From the NCBI RefSeq assembly GCF_018215265.2, contig NZ_CP136562.1:1-64000 (forward strand): DNA of 64,000 nucleotides, read 5' to 3'. Position numbers and translations under genes: made by a program. The DNA is from Paenarthrobacter sp. GOM3. Lineage in GTDB: Bacteria; Actinomycetota; Actinomycetes; Actinomycetales; Micrococcaceae. The notes below the pieces were generated by a model. The model saw only the letters and a list, made by a program, of their open reading frames with translations. It ran no database searches and was not told the DNA's origin. Shown here piece after piece: positions 46,470 through 56,166 of the stretch (positions are counted from its first letter, which is position 1; the number at the start of each line of letters is the position of its first letter).

Positions 46470-48104
46470 ATGGAAACCGTGATGCACACGACCACCGCAA
46501 AAAGGGTTCGATCGGTTCGTCCGGTCGGCACCCGGGCTGTACTGGCCGAACTGGATGGGCTGCAGGATGTCCTCGCCCTGCAGGACATGCTCAACAAGGC
46601 GCCGTTGCCGGGGCAGGTGGACGTTCTTGCCGCCGCCGAAACGGTGATGGTGGTTGGTGAGTCCGCAGCGGCCACCCGCGCCATCGGCGCCCGGCTCCTG
46701 GAGTTGGAACTCACCGCGCCGGAAGTCACTGATTCCGGCTTGGTGGTTATCGACACCGTGTACGACGGCGACGACCTCGCCGATGTCGCGGAGCTGACCG
46801 GCCTGAGCGTGGACGGCGTTGTCGCCGCGCACACGGGCCAGATCTGGACAGTGGCCTTTGCAGGCTTCGCACCCGGTTTCGGCTACATGGTGGGTGAAAA
46901 TGAAGCACTCACCGTTCCCCGCCGTCCTTCACCACGCATTGCGGTTCCTGCGGGATCCGTGGCCCTCGGTGGACAATACTCGGCCGTTTACCCTCGCCGT
47001 TCCCCCGGTGGGTGGCAGTTGATCGGCCGGACCGGGGCCAGGATGTGGGATCTGGAACGGTCCCAGCCTGCCTTGGTTCGTCCGGGCGACCGGGTGCAGT
47101 ACCGGGCGGTCCGCGAGGTTGTGGTGGCAGGTGCCTCACCGGCGAGCGAACCTGAAACGGAGCACCACCCTGACTCGGGTCTTCGAATTCTGAATCCGGG
47201 TGCCCAGAGCCTCATCCAGGACCTGGGCCGCCGCGGCTATGGTCCGCTGGGTGTCTCTGCTGCCGGTGCCTTGGACCGGGCTTCACTGCGACGGGCCAAC
47301 CGGTTGGTAGGCAATGATTCCTCGGCCGCCGCCATTGAGAGCGTCAATGGCGGGCTCACTATCGAGGCGGTCGGCGACCAGGTGATTGCTGTGGCAGGGG
47401 CGCCGACGACGCTGGCTATCCAGTCGCCGTCGTGGGTTGAGCCTGAGCTCGGCGACGCGCAGCGTACCGTTCCAATGTCCACGCCTTTCGCGTTGCTCGA
47501 CGGCGAAGTACTCACGCTGGGTGCCCCGGAGTCCGGCTTCCGAAACTATGTGGCGATCCGTGGCGGAGTGGACGTTCCTGAAGTCCTGGGTAGCCGTTCG
47601 GCGGACACGATGTCCGGGATCGGCCCGGCTCCCTTGGTCATCGGGCAGGTGCTCCCGGTGGGTGGGGCCACCGTCTCCACGGCGGTTGCCAGCCCCGAAC
47701 TGCAACCGGATTTCCCGGGCACAGGTGTCACGGAGCTGGACGTAGTTCCCGGACCGCGGGCCGACTGGTTTGACCAGGCGGCGCTCGATTCGCTGTGCGG
47801 CCAGGAGTGGGTAGTCACGCCGCAGTCCAACAGGGTGGGCATGCGCTTGGACGGCACCCCGCTGGAGCGTAGCCGCGAAGGCGAACTCCCCAGCGAAGGC
47901 ACCATGGCCGGAGCCCTCCAGATCCCACCCGCAGGACTGCCGGTGCTGTTCTTGGCGGACCACCCCATTACTGGCGGCTATCCGGTGATCGGAGTGGTGC
48001 GCGACGAACATCTGGACCGCGCCGCTCAGGTCCCTATCGGCGGACGTATCCGCTTCCGGTTCGTCCCGGATTCAACGACTTTTACGAAGACCCCAGAGAA
48101 GTGA
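46470..48104 (+). CDS. 5-oxoprolinase subunits B and C, fused
   Basis: The 544-residue protein joins a PxpB-type domain (about 10-225: [60 protein letters not shown]) and a PxpC-type domain (about 235-540: [27 protein letters not shown] and [12 protein letters not shown]). These two are usually separate genes. Together with PxpA they form 5-oxoprolinase. An alternative reading as a urea-carboxylase-type allophanate hydrolase unit is less likely, given pxpA upstream. It starts eight bases after the transporter. Confidence 0.92.
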   Translation: METVMHTTTAKRVRSVRPVGTRAVLAELDGLQDVLALQDMLNKAPLPGQVDVLAAAETVMVVGESAAATRAIGARLLELELTAPEVTDSGLVVIDTVYDGDDLADVAELTGLSVDGVVAAHTGQIWTVAFAGFAPGFGYMVGENEALTVPRRPSPRIAVPAGSVALGGQYSAVYPRRSPGGWQLIGRTGARMWDLERSQPALVRPGDRVQYRAVREVVVAGASPASEPETEHHPDSGLRILNPGAQSLIQDLGRRGYGPLGVSAAGALDRASLRRANRLVGNDSSAAAIESVNGGLTIEAVGDQVIAVAGAPTTLAIQSPSWVEPELGDAQRTVPMSTPFALLDGEVLTLGAPESGFRNYVAIRGGVDVPEVLGSRSADTMSGIGPAPLVIGQVLPVGGATVSTAVASPELQPDFPGTGVTELDVVPGPRADWFDQAALDSLCGQEWVVTPQSNRVGMRLDGTPLERSREGELPSEGTMAGALQIPPAGLPVLFLADHPITGGYPVIGVVRDEHLDRAAQVPIGGRIRFRFVPDSTTFTKTPEK

Positions 48105-48111
48105 GTATTTG

Positions 48112-49875
48112 ATGCGCAAGGTCCTGATCGCGAACCGTGGCGAAATCGCCGTCCGCGTCGCCCGTGCCTGCGACGACGCCGGGATTGCCTCGGTAGCCGT
48201 CTACGCGGACATCGACGCAGATGCCATGCACGTTGGCACTGCCGACGAAGCCTACAGCCTGGGCGGGAACTCTCCGGCTGACACCTATCTGAACATCGGG
48301 AAGCTGCTCGCCGTAGCGGAGCAGTCCGGCGCGGACGCGGTCCACCCCGGATACGGCTTCCTTTCCGAGAATGCCGAATTCGCGCAGGCAGTGCTCGACG
48401 CCGGACTTGAGTGGATCGGTCCCTCCCCGGAGTCGATCCGACAGTTGGGCAACAAGATCACGGCCCGCGAGATCGCCGTCCGTGCCGGAGCACCCCTGGT
48501 TGCAGGCAGCGACGGTCCGGTTTCTTCCGCCGCAGAGGCCCGGGCTTTTGCCGAGGAACACGGACTCCCCATCGCCATCAAGGCTGCCTTTGGTGGTGGT
48601 GGCCGCGGATTGAAGGTGGTTCGCGAACTCGCCGAGGTGGAGGAAGCCTTCGACTCCGCCGTCCGTGAAGCCGTGGCCGCATTCGGTCGCGGGGAATGCT
48701 TCGTAGAACAGTACCTGGACCGGCCTCGCCACGTCGAAGCCCAAATCATTGCGGATGTCCATGGCAACGTGGTTGTCGTGGGCACGCGTGACTGCTCCCT
48801 TCAGCGCCGTCACCAGAAACTCGTGGAGGAGGCCCCCGCGCCCTTCCTGAGCGACGCGCAGCGAAACAGTATCTACAGTGCGGCCAAGGCGATCGTCCGC
48901 GAAGCCGGCTATTACGGTGCCGGAACAGTGGAGTTCCTGGTCTCAGCGGATGGCGCCGTAGCTTTCCTCGAGGTCAATACCCGCCTCCAAGTTGAGCACC
49001 CCATCACGGAAGAAACCGCACGGATCGACCTTGTGCAGGAGCAGTTCCGGATCGCTGCAGGGTTGCCGCTGAGCATTACCGAGGATCCCGTGGCGCGCGG
49101 ACACTCCTTCGAGTTCCGCATCAACGCCGAGGACGTGGGCCGCGGGTTCCTGCCCTCACCAGGCACCGTGTCTCTCTTCGAAGCGCCCACCGGACCGGGC
49201 ATACGTTTGGACAGCGGTGTCCGCTCCGGCTCGTTCGTCGCGCCGCAGTTCGATTCGCTGTTGGCCAAGCTGATCGTCACTGGAGCAGATCGACAGCAGG
49301 CGCTGCGCCGTGCCCGCCGGGCCCTCGCCGAAATCAACATCACTGGGCTGGCCACTGTCCTGCCGTTCCACCGGGCCGTCCTGGAGTCCGACGACTTCAC
49401 ATCCGTTGCCGGGCTCAGAGTGCACACGCGATGGATCGAAACCGACTTCGCGGACAAAATCCCCGTGGACCCCGAGTACAACGTGGTGGCCCCGGACGGA
49501 GAACGACGAACGATCACTGTTGACGTCGACGGAAAACGGCTCGCCGTAGGGCTTCCGGCTGATTTGTTGGATGGCTGGGCCCGTTCCGGGCAAGGGGTGC
49601 CGGCCTTTTCCGCATCGACCGATACGCCGGGTCCTGTCTCCGGCATCGGTGACGCACCCGCCGAGTCCGCACTCGTCTCCAGCATGGCCGGCACGGTGGT
49701 GAAGTGGCTCGTCGAACCGGGCGCTGACGTTACCGAGGGTGATCCCCTGGTTGTCCTGGAAGCAATGAAGATGGAAACACAGGTTCCCGCGCACCGGACG
49801 GGCACGCTGTCAGAGGTAGTGTCGGCCGCCGGCGGGGTTGTCGCAGCGGGGGCTGTACTCGCCCACATCGAGTAG
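48112..49875 (+). CDS. Biotin carboxylase with C-terminal biotinyl domain
   Basis: ATG 48112 follows shortly after the pxpBC stop. The 587-residue protein has a biotin carboxylase ATP-grasp unit ([64 protein letters not shown]) and a C-terminal biotin attachment site [10 protein letters not shown] at about 550. It resembles acetyl/propionyl-CoA carboxylase alpha chains but is shorter than the 660-residue forms. No carboxyltransferase gene is adjacent. Its placement after pxpBC suggests a link to 5-oxoproline or related acid metabolism; this is inferred. Confidence 0.92.
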   Translation: MRKVLIANRGEIAVRVARACDDAGIASVAVYADIDADAMHVGTADEAYSLGGNSPADTYLNIGKLLAVAEQSGADAVHPGYGFLSENAEFAQAVLDAGLEWIGPSPESIRQLGNKITAREIAVRAGAPLVAGSDGPVSSAAEARAFAEEHGLPIAIKAAFGGGGRGLKVVRELAEVEEAFDSAVREAVAAFGRGECFVEQYLDRPRHVEAQIIADVHGNVVVVGTRDCSLQRRHQKLVEEAPAPFLSDAQRNSIYSAAKAIVREAGYYGAGTVEFLVSADGAVAFLEVNTRLQVEHPITEETARIDLVQEQFRIAAGLPLSITEDPVARGHSFEFRINAEDVGRGFLPSPGTVSLFEAPTGPGIRLDSGVRSGSFVAPQFDSLLAKLIVTGADRQQALRRARRALAEINITGLATVLPFHRAVLESDDFTSVAGLRVHTRWIETDFADKIPVDPEYNVVAPDGERRTITVDVDGKRLAVGLPADLLDGWARSGQGVPAFSASTDTPGPVSGIGDAPAESALVSSMAGTVVKWLVEPGADVTEGDPLVVLEAMKMETQVPAHRTGTLSEVVSAAGGVVAAGAVLAHIE

Positions 49876-49885
49876 GACCCCCGTA

Positions 49886-49930
49886 GCTCCGTTGCTGCCC
49901 CGCTGATCCGTCGCTGGGCAGCAATGGAGC
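49886..49930. terminator. Inverted repeat between convergent genes
   Basis: GCTCCGTTGCTGCCC (49886-49900) pairs with GGGCAGCAATGGAGC (49916-49930) with one G-T pair around a 15-base loop. It lies between the biotin carboxylase and oxidase stops and probably terminates transcription from both sides. Confidence 0.75.
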
Positions 49931-49970
49931 AGCGGCTTGGCAACGAGCCAGAAGTCCCTGGGCAGTAGGG

Positions 49971-51218
49971 CTAGGACGTAACGGCTACGCCCAGCACGCT
50001 GTCCAGGAGGCCGTTGCGGAACTTGCCCGTGGGGTCGTTTGCCTGGACCAGCGCGCGGAAGTCCTCGAAACGGGGGTAGAGGGCGGCAAAGTCATACTGG
50101 CCCGGCGTGAAGAGTTTTCCCCAGTGCGGCCGGGCACCGAAAGGACGCAACGCTTCCTCGAGTTCGGGGAGGACCGCCTCTACCTCCTTCTGCAGGGGCT
50201 TCCATGTGAAGTGCAACGCTACGCTTTGCTGCTGGTAGAAGGGGCTGAGCCAGAACTCATCCGCGGCCACTGTCCGGATTTCGGAGATGAACAACAGTGG
50301 CGCCAACGTGTCTGCCAGGCCCCGTACGGCCTGTAATGCCGCAGGTGCCTGGTCCAGGGGCAGCAGGAACTCGCTCTGGAGTTCCTCGCCGTTGCTGGGT
50401 GTGAATTCGTGCCGGAAGTGGGGCAACCGGTCAAGCCACTTTCCGGCGACGTCCAGCTGCTCAGTGCAGTTCTCGGCGGACATGTCCGGCAGGGGATGCA
50501 GCGCCGCCGTTGCGGCCGTCCCGCCGAACAGCTCCGCGAGGGGAGCTTCGGTGTCCAGCGCCTTGAACCACACCTGCGGGATGGCCTCTCCTGTGTAATT
50601 CGTGAAGAAGCTGACGCTGTAGGCGCTGGACGCAATGGTGTGGAAGTTCGCCAGGACGCCGTCCCAGGACAGATCGGTGAGGACTCTCTGACGAACCTCG
50701 TAGCTCGGGCGAACCGCCAGCTCCAGTCCGGTGACGATGCCCAGGGCTCCCACGCCCACCACGCTGGCGAGGAATTCGTCGTCGTCCGCAGTGAGTGTCA
50801 CCAGCTCGCCGGAGGCGCGCACAAGGTCAACGCCCACGACGGCGGCTGCCAGGGAGGGGTTGTTGACCCCACTGCCGTGCGTGCCTGTTTGGATGGCACC
50901 GGCCACGGAGATGTGGGGAAGCGAGGCGAGGTTGTGGATGGCGTATCCCTGTTCCTCGAGTGCGCGGCCGAGAGCTCCGTAGCTGATCCCGCCGCTGACC
51001 TTGACGGTCCCTTTGTCTTTGTTGAGGACAACTTCCTGGGGCAGGGCGTCGAGCAGGATGTGGGTCCCGTCCGTGTCGGCGACGGTGTTGAAGGAGTGCC
51101 GGGAGCCGAGAGCCTTGATCCGGGGCGCATTGGCTACGAGCTCCTGCAGCTCGCCAACCGACGTGGGGCGGTGCACTTCCGTGGAGGAGTAGTCGAGGTT
51201 TCCTGCCCAGTTCTTCAT
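49971..51218 (-). CDS. FAD-binding alditol/xylitol-type oxidase
   Basis: ATG 51218 (MKNWAGNLDYSSTEVHRP) follows GGAAGATC; the longer frame to 51374 overlaps the divergent LacI gene. The 415-residue protein has the FAD_binding_4 fold with ALGSRHSFNTVADTDG, HISVAGAIQTGTHGSG, the flavin-attachment His in the GTHGSG region, and a C-terminal ALO-type domain (WGKLFTPGQYDFAALYPRFEDFRAL). Close relatives oxidise alditols such as xylitol or sorbitol with oxygen, forming aldoses and hydrogen peroxide. The LacI-type regulator is divergent. Confidence 0.87.
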   Translation of the reverse strand: MKNWAGNLDYSSTEVHRPTSVGELQELVANAPRIKALGSRHSFNTVADTDGTHILLDALPQEVVLNKDKGTVKVSGGISYGALGRALEEQGYAIHNLASLPHISVAGAIQTGTHGSGVNNPSLAAAVVGVDLVRASGELVTLTADDDEFLASVVGVGALGIVTGLELAVRPSYEVRQRVLTDLSWDGVLANFHTIASSAYSVSFFTNYTGEAIPQVWFKALDTEAPLAELFGGTAATAALHPLPDMSAENCTEQLDVAGKWLDRLPHFRHEFTPSNGEELQSEFLLPLDQAPAALQAVRGLADTLAPLLFISEIRTVAADEFWLSPFYQQQSVALHFTWKPLQKEVEAVLPELEEALRPFGARPHWGKLFTPGQYDFAALYPRFEDFRALVQANDPTGKFRNGLLDSVLGVAVTS

Positions 51219-51260
51219 TGAATGATCTTCCAGCTTGGGATACAGATAACTCCCGTAATT

Positions 51261-51275
51261 GTTAACGCTCTCAAC
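51261..51275. promoter_or_regulatory. Imperfect inverted repeat, possible LacI operator
   Basis: GTTAACGCTCTCAAC has matching outer arms (GTT/AAC) around a CG-containing centre and lies in the 130-base divergent spacer. The symmetry is partial, so this is a tentative site. Confidence 0.35.
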
Positions 51276-51348
51276 TAATTGCGTCAAGGGGAGTCCAACT
51301 GGTTGAAGATAGAGTTCAGGAAATGCGCTGTCTACCAGGAGTCGCCCC

Positions 51349-52353
51349 GTGAGCAAGGGATCCAAGCCCACCATCCGTGATGTTGCGATGGCGGCCGACG
51401 TATCACTGACTACGGTGTCCTACGTGCTCTCCGGCCGGCACGGCGGCACAACCCGGATCAGCCAGCCCACCCAGGACCGGGTGCTGGCGGCGGTCAAAGA
51501 GTTGGGTTACGTGCCAAATCAGGCTGCCCGGGGAATGCGCCGGGGCAAGACGGACGTAGTGGCAGTTGCGATCGGCAACCTTGACTGGCCGTGGGACCGC
51601 GCCCTGGCAACAGCGGCCGCAAGAATCCTGCCCGAGCATGGGTTTCAGCCCGTGATCCTGCTGGGCGACGATTGGCGTAAGTTCATGATGTCCGGCGGCG
51701 CTGACGGCGTGATTATCGGTTTCTTCCCGGAAGCAAAGTCTGAGGACCAAACGGTCACGGAGCTGGCCCGCCGCGGGGTTGCCCAAGTGGTGATCTCGGG
51801 AACCATGGAACCCCAGGGATTCGACGTCCTGGCCCCGGAATCAGAGGCTGGGCTGAGGGAGTGCATGGAGTTCCTCACCGCGTCCCACCGCAGGATCGCC
51901 TGCATCCGCAGGGCCCACCCGGAAGGGCGCCGGAAGAGCCGCTACGCTGCCTATGCTGCCGGGCTTGAGAAGGCCGGAATTCCGCTCGACGAGTCTTTGG
52001 TCAGGACGTCGAACCACCACCCGGCTACCGCGTACCAGTCGGCGCTCGAGCTGCTCCAGATGACCAACCGGCCCACTGCCATAATCTGCACGGACGACAT
52101 GGAGGCGTTGCAGGCCATCCGCGCCGCCTACAGGCTGGGCCTCCGGGTGCCGGAAGATATCCAGATAGTCGGAGTGGGTAACTCGACGGAGGGCCAGGAA
52201 TACGATCCCCCGTTGACCACCGTGGGGCCTGAGCCGATCTTCGAAAAGGTGGTCCATATGTTGCTGGACCGCCTGGCAGGTACCACTCCCGCGGCTGGTG
52301 TCCGGGTGGCCTCGCCGTGGACGTTGCACCGGCGGGGCACCACCCAGAACTAG
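51349..52353 (+). CDS. LacI-family transcriptional regulator
   Basis: The 334-residue protein has the N-terminal LacI helix-turn-helix and hinge (TIRDVAMAADVSLTTVSYVLSGRHGGTTRISQPTQDRVLAAVKELGYVPNQAARGMR) and a periplasmic-binding-like sugar domain (AAYRLGLRVPEDIQIVGVGN, SGLRECMEF-like). GTG 51349 is the start. It is divergent from the alditol oxidase and probably represses it in the absence of a polyol or sugar. Its stop overlaps the convergent symporter stop by four bases. Confidence 0.92.
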   Translation: MSKGSKPTIRDVAMAADVSLTTVSYVLSGRHGGTTRISQPTQDRVLAAVKELGYVPNQAARGMRRGKTDVVAVAIGNLDWPWDRALATAAARILPEHGFQPVILLGDDWRKFMMSGGADGVIIGFFPEAKSEDQTVTELARRGVAQVVISGTMEPQGFDVLAPESEAGLRECMEFLTASHRRIACIRRAHPEGRRKSRYAAYAAGLEKAGIPLDESLVRTSNHHPATAYQSALELLQMTNRPTAIICTDDMEALQAIRAAYRLGLRVPEDIQIVGVGNSTEGQEYDPPLTTVGPEPIFEKVVHMLLDRLAGTTPAAGVRVASPWTLHRRGTTQN

Positions 52354-53336
52354 TCCTTCAGGGGACGGCGGGCCAGCCAGGCGGCGACGATTGCGCCGGA
52401 AATGTTGTGCCACAGGGAGAATACAGCCGACGGCAGTGCGGCCAGCGCACCGAAGTGCGCGGTGGCCAGGGTCGCGGCCAGGCCGGAGTTCTGCATGCCG
52501 ACCTCAAACGCCAGCGCGCGGCGCGCCTTGTCGTCCAGGCGGCCGAGCTTGCCGGCCAGGTAGCCAAGTCCCAGGCCGAAACCGTTGTGGAGGACAACTG
52601 CCAGGAAGACGATCGCACCTGCGGCAACGATCTTGCTGGCGCTGCCGGCGACAACAATCGCGACGATCAGGGAAATCACGACGGCGGATGCCCAGGGAAG
52701 TACCGGAAGAACCTTTGCGACGAGCTTCGACAGGAACAATCGGGCAAGCAGGCCTGCGATGACCGGCAGCAACACGGTCTTCACGATGTCCAGGACCATG
52801 GCCCCGGCGTCGATGTGCAGGAAGGAGCCGGCAAGGAACAACGTCAATGCGGGGGTCACGATGGGGGCGATCAGCGTCGAAACCGAAGCCACAGCGACGG
52901 ACAGGGCCACATCACCCTTGGCCAGGAATGCCATGACGTTGGAGGCGGTTCCGGACGGGGCGCAGCCCACCAGGATGAGCCCGACGGCCAACTCCGGCGG
53001 CAACTGCAGCAGGACAGCGATCAGCCAGCCCGCGCCGGGCATGATCACGTAGTGCGCAATGATGCCGAGTGCCACAGCCCATGGCCGGCGGGCCACCGAG
53101 GCAAAGTCCGGCGGGGTCAGCGTGAGACCCATGCAGAACATGATGACGCCCAACAGGTACGGGACCGCGACACCCATGGGTTTGAACAGGTCTGGAATGA
53201 GGAACCCGAGAACACCGGCGACCACCACCAGGAGCGGGAACACCGTCACGGCGATACGCGCAATCTTCGCCTCAGCGGCAAGAGCTGCGTTTGCGGGTTC
53301 TTCGGTTTCTGGCGGGGTATTGGTTGCCTCAAGCAT
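52350..53336 (-). CDS. Bile acid:sodium symporter (BASS) family transporter
   Basis: The 328-residue protein has nine or ten membrane segments and BASS-family motifs: YLLGVIMFCMGLTLTPPDF, GLILVGCAPSGTASNVMAFLAKGDVALSVAVASVSTLIAPIVTP and EVGMQNSGLAATLA. The two conserved crossing motifs support sodium-linked uptake of an organic anion. The substrate is not likely to be bile acid in a soil organism; family members move pyruvate, pantothenate or related acids. Confidence 0.9.
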   Translation of the reverse strand: MLEATNTPPETEEPANAALAAEAKIARIAVTVFPLLVVVAGVLGFLIPDLFKPMGVAVPYLLGVIMFCMGLTLTPPDFASVARRPWAVALGIIAHYVIMPGAGWLIAVLLQLPPELAVGLILVGCAPSGTASNVMAFLAKGDVALSVAVASVSTLIAPIVTPALTLFLAGSFLHIDAGAMVLDIVKTVLLPVIAGLLARLFLSKLVAKVLPVLPWASAVVISLIVAIVVAGSASKIVAAGAIVFLAVVLHNGFGLGLGYLAGKLGRLDDKARRALAFEVGMQNSGLAATLATAHFGALAALPSAVFSLWHNISGAIVAAWLARRPLKD

Positions 53337-53430
53337 TCATCCATGCTCACATCTGCCGCGCGGCGGGGACGACTTCGTTACATTCGCGAAGGTGAATATG
53401 TCAGATGACCGTCGTCTCACCCCAGTCGCG

Positions 53431-54927
53431 TCAGGAGTTGAGCTTCCCTGCGAGGCGCTCACGCATTCGTGCGCTGGCCTCGTTGAGTCCGATGAACTCC
53501 ACCTCGCGCCCGTGGTTGCGATACTTCTCAGTCACGGAATCGAGCACGGCCACCGTGGACGCGTCCCAGATGTGCGAGCCGTGGAGATCGATAACTACGC
53601 GATCTATGCTCTCTGAGGAATCCTTCGCATAGTCGAACTGCGTGTAGAGATCGTTGGACGAGGCGAAGAACAGTTCGCCATTCACCGTGTACGTCGCCAC
53701 TGTCTCGCCATTAAGCTCCAGTTCGGTCCGCTCAACTGTCGCGAAATGGGCCACCCGCCGCGCAAACAGCACCATTGCCGTCAAAACGCCGACGCCGACC
53801 CCCACCGCCAGATTGTGCGTCGCCACCACAGCGGCGACGGTAATCAGCATCACCGCAGTCTCCGATTTCGGCAGGCGCTTCAGGGTTGAAAGCCGCACGG
53901 AATGCCAGTCGAAGGTGATCAGCGAAACGAAGATCATCACGGCCACCAAAGCCGCCATGGGGATCATTCCCACAACGTCACCCAAAGCCACCACCAGCAC
54001 CAGCAGGAAGACGCCCGCCAGGAACGTGGACAACCGGCTGCGTGCACCCGAGCCTTTGACGTTGATCATGGTTTGCCCGATGACCGCGCACCCGCCCAGG
54101 CCGCCCAGGAACCCGGTGACGATGTTTGCCACGCCTTGGCCCCACGAGACCCGGGTCTTGTTGGACCGGGTGTCGGTGATGTCGTCCACCAGCTTGGCGG
54201 TCATGAGGGACTCCAGCAAGCCCACCAAGGCCATGGACAGCGCGAACGGCGCAATGATCTGGAACGTCTCCAGGGTCAGAGGAACGTTGGGCAGGAAGAA
54301 GCCGGGGAGACTGTCCGGGAGTTCGCCCTTGTCACTGACCGTGGGCACGTCGATGCCACCGATGACGGTGACCACCGTGATCAGCACTATCGCCACCAGC
54401 GGCGCGGGAATGGCTGTGGTCACCCGGGGCAAGCCAAGCACGATCACCAACCCCACCACCACGATGGGGTAGACCATCCACGGCACATTGAAGAGTTCCG
54501 GCATTTGTGACATGAACACCAGGATGGCCAGTGCATTCACGAAACCGATCATCACCGAACGCGGGATGAAACGCATCAGCCGCGTCACCCCCAGCACCGC
54601 CAGGATGATCTGGAAAACCCCGGCAAGGATGATCGTGGCAATCAAGTAGTCGAGTCCGTGTTCCTTCATCACCGGAGCGATCACCAATGCCACGGCGCCT
54701 GTTGCCGCGGAAATCATGGCAGGACGGCCCCCCACAATCGCCGTAACGACACCCATCGTGAAGGAAGCGAACAGCCCGATCCGCGGATCCACGCCCGCAA
54801 TCACGGAGAACGCGATGGCCTCGGGGATGAGTGCCAAAGCCACCACGAGTCCCGCAAGGGATTCCGTCAGCAGGCGGCGGGGCGAACGGAAAGTCACCCG
54901 CAGTGACATGAGTTGCTCGTGAGTCAT
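53431..54927 (-). CDS. SulP-family anion transporter with STAS domain
   Basis: The 498-residue protein has about eleven membrane segments with SulP features (AGLVVALALIPEAIAFSVIAGVDPRIGLFASF, GGRPAMISAATGAVALVIAP, GGLGGCAVIGQTMINVKGSGARSRLSTFLAGVFLLVLVVALGDVVGMIPMAAL shortened forms) and a C-terminal STAS domain (about 400-495) containing VIDLHGSHIWDASTVAVLDSV. It moves sulfate, bicarbonate or another anion. The RelA/SpoT-type gene is just upstream on the same strand, 22 bases away. Confidence 0.92.
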   Translation of the reverse strand: MTHEQLMSLRVTFRSPRRLLTESLAGLVVALALIPEAIAFSVIAGVDPRIGLFASFTMGVVTAIVGGRPAMISAATGAVALVIAPVMKEHGLDYLIATIILAGVFQIILAVLGVTRLMRFIPRSVMIGFVNALAILVFMSQMPELFNVPWMVYPIVVVGLVIVLGLPRVTTAIPAPLVAIVLITVVTVIGGIDVPTVSDKGELPDSLPGFFLPNVPLTLETFQIIAPFALSMALVGLLESLMTAKLVDDITDTRSNKTRVSWGQGVANIVTGFLGGLGGCAVIGQTMINVKGSGARSRLSTFLAGVFLLVLVVALGDVVGMIPMAALVAVMIFVSLITFDWHSVRLSTLKRLPKSETAVMLITVAAVVATHNLAVGVGVGVLTAMVLFARRVAHFATVERTELELNGETVATYTVNGELFFASSNDLYTQFDYAKDSSESIDRVVIDLHGSHIWDASTVAVLDSVTEKYRNHGREVEFIGLNEASARMRERLAGKLNS

Positions 54928-54949
54928 GGGTCCTTACAGGGGCAGTCTT

Positions 54950-56056
54950 TTACAAAGCAGTCTGACGGTAGCGCTCAATCTGCTTAAGACGCCGCTGGAG
55001 GCTGTCGCGCCGCGGGTGCGGAACGACGTCGGGCGCCTCGGCGGTGAGATCAATGTGTTCGGTTCCGTACTGCCACAGCAGGAGGTCGTCCAGGAGGCGG
55101 TCGGGGCCGGGGGAGTAGCGGTGGTCCAGGGCCTTGCGGACCTCGGTGATCCGGTTGGCGCTGAGCAGCGCAGCCAGTTCCACGGTTTTGGTGAGTCCGT
55201 GGGCGGCAAGCAGCTCGGCGGCCCATCCCCAGTCGTCATCAACTTTACGGTCAACGTGGGGAAGGAGCGTACGCCAAACGTCACGAACCCGGTTGGGAGT
55301 CAGGGGTGAACCGCCCTCACCCTCCAGGTCCCAGTAGCTGCGGACTTCCTCGTAGCGCTCATGGAGATCGGCGAAGGCGCTCTCCACCGTTTCCAGCATC
55401 GCGGCGGTAGCGGTGAACTGGCGGTCGAAATGGGGGGTCCAGGCGCGTGGATCTTCGGCCTTGAAACGGATGTCGTGCTCGATCTCGCTCCAGGCGTGCG
55501 CGAACACGGTCCGGATCTGGCACTCGAAGAAGTAGCTGCCGTTGGCTGGCATGTCCGGATTGAAGACGTGCTGGTACTCCTTGACGGCCTCGTTCTGGAT
55601 AGTGCGAAGGATCAGGTGGCGGCTGGAGTAGCCGTAGGTCCCGGACTCGATGGAGCCGATGTCCTTCTCGCGGTCGCCACGGCAATCGAAGAGCTGACGT
55701 TGCCGCTTGATGATGTTGGCCACCGCAGCGTTTTCGGCGGGCAGCTTGGTGATGACACGGATGCCCACCATGTCGTTCAACGTGCGGAAAGGGTCCGGGA
55801 ACTTCAGCACCCGCGGACCGCCCGGCTCCAAGGGATCATCCGTCCGGGAAATCTTTTCCCGGAACGACTCCACAGTCTTGGTGCGGCCCGTGACGAACAA
55901 AGGCGTGACCTCGGCGTCGTTCAGCATGTCCCTCAACGTGAGCAGGACATCGCGGGTAACCCGCTTAAGGGCAGGGCGAACCCGCTCATAGAGGGCCACG
56001 TTCGCGTCCACTGCGTCGCGCTGGTCCTGGTCCAGGCTGTCCCAATTGCTTGCCAT
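54950..56056 (-). CDS. RelA/SpoT-domain nucleotide pyrophosphokinase-like protein
   Basis: The 368-residue protein has the (p)ppGpp synthetase domain without the HD hydrolase domain. Motifs include TGRTKTVESFREKI, RTLNDMVGIRVITKL, GTYGYSSRHLIL, and ECQIRTVFAHAWSEIEHDIRFK. It is longer than typical small alarmone synthetases (about 200-260), with an extra C-terminal region of about 130 residues of unknown role. It should make (p)ppGpp or a related nucleotide; regulation is not visible. ATG 56056 is the start. Confidence 0.87.
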   Translation of the reverse strand: MASNWDSLDQDQRDAVDANVALYERVRPALKRVTRDVLLTLRDMLNDAEVTPLFVTGRTKTVESFREKISRTDDPLEPGGPRVLKFPDPFRTLNDMVGIRVITKLPAENAAVANIIKRQRQLFDCRGDREKDIGSIESGTYGYSSRHLILRTIQNEAVKEYQHVFNPDMPANGSYFFECQIRTVFAHAWSEIEHDIRFKAEDPRAWTPHFDRQFTATAAMLETVESAFADLHERYEEVRSYWDLEGEGGSPLTPNRVRDVWRTLLPHVDRKVDDDWGWAAELLAAHGLTKTVELAALLSANRITEVRKALDHRYSPGPDRLLDDLLLWQYGTEHIDLTAEAPDVVPHPRRDSLQRRLKQIERYRQTAL

Positions 56057-56166
56057 GCCCCCAGCTTACGGGTCGGGTCCGACACTGAACCGGGCCACTC
56101 GCCGTCGGGGTGGCCCTAGCCAAACTTCCGGATCGTCACGATAGGCTCAGTACAAAGGAGGGCGCA

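Noticed and set aside
46469..46500. A possible frameshift between transporter and pxpBC
   Set aside because: The eight-base gap has a normal stop and a clear new start; both proteins are full length.
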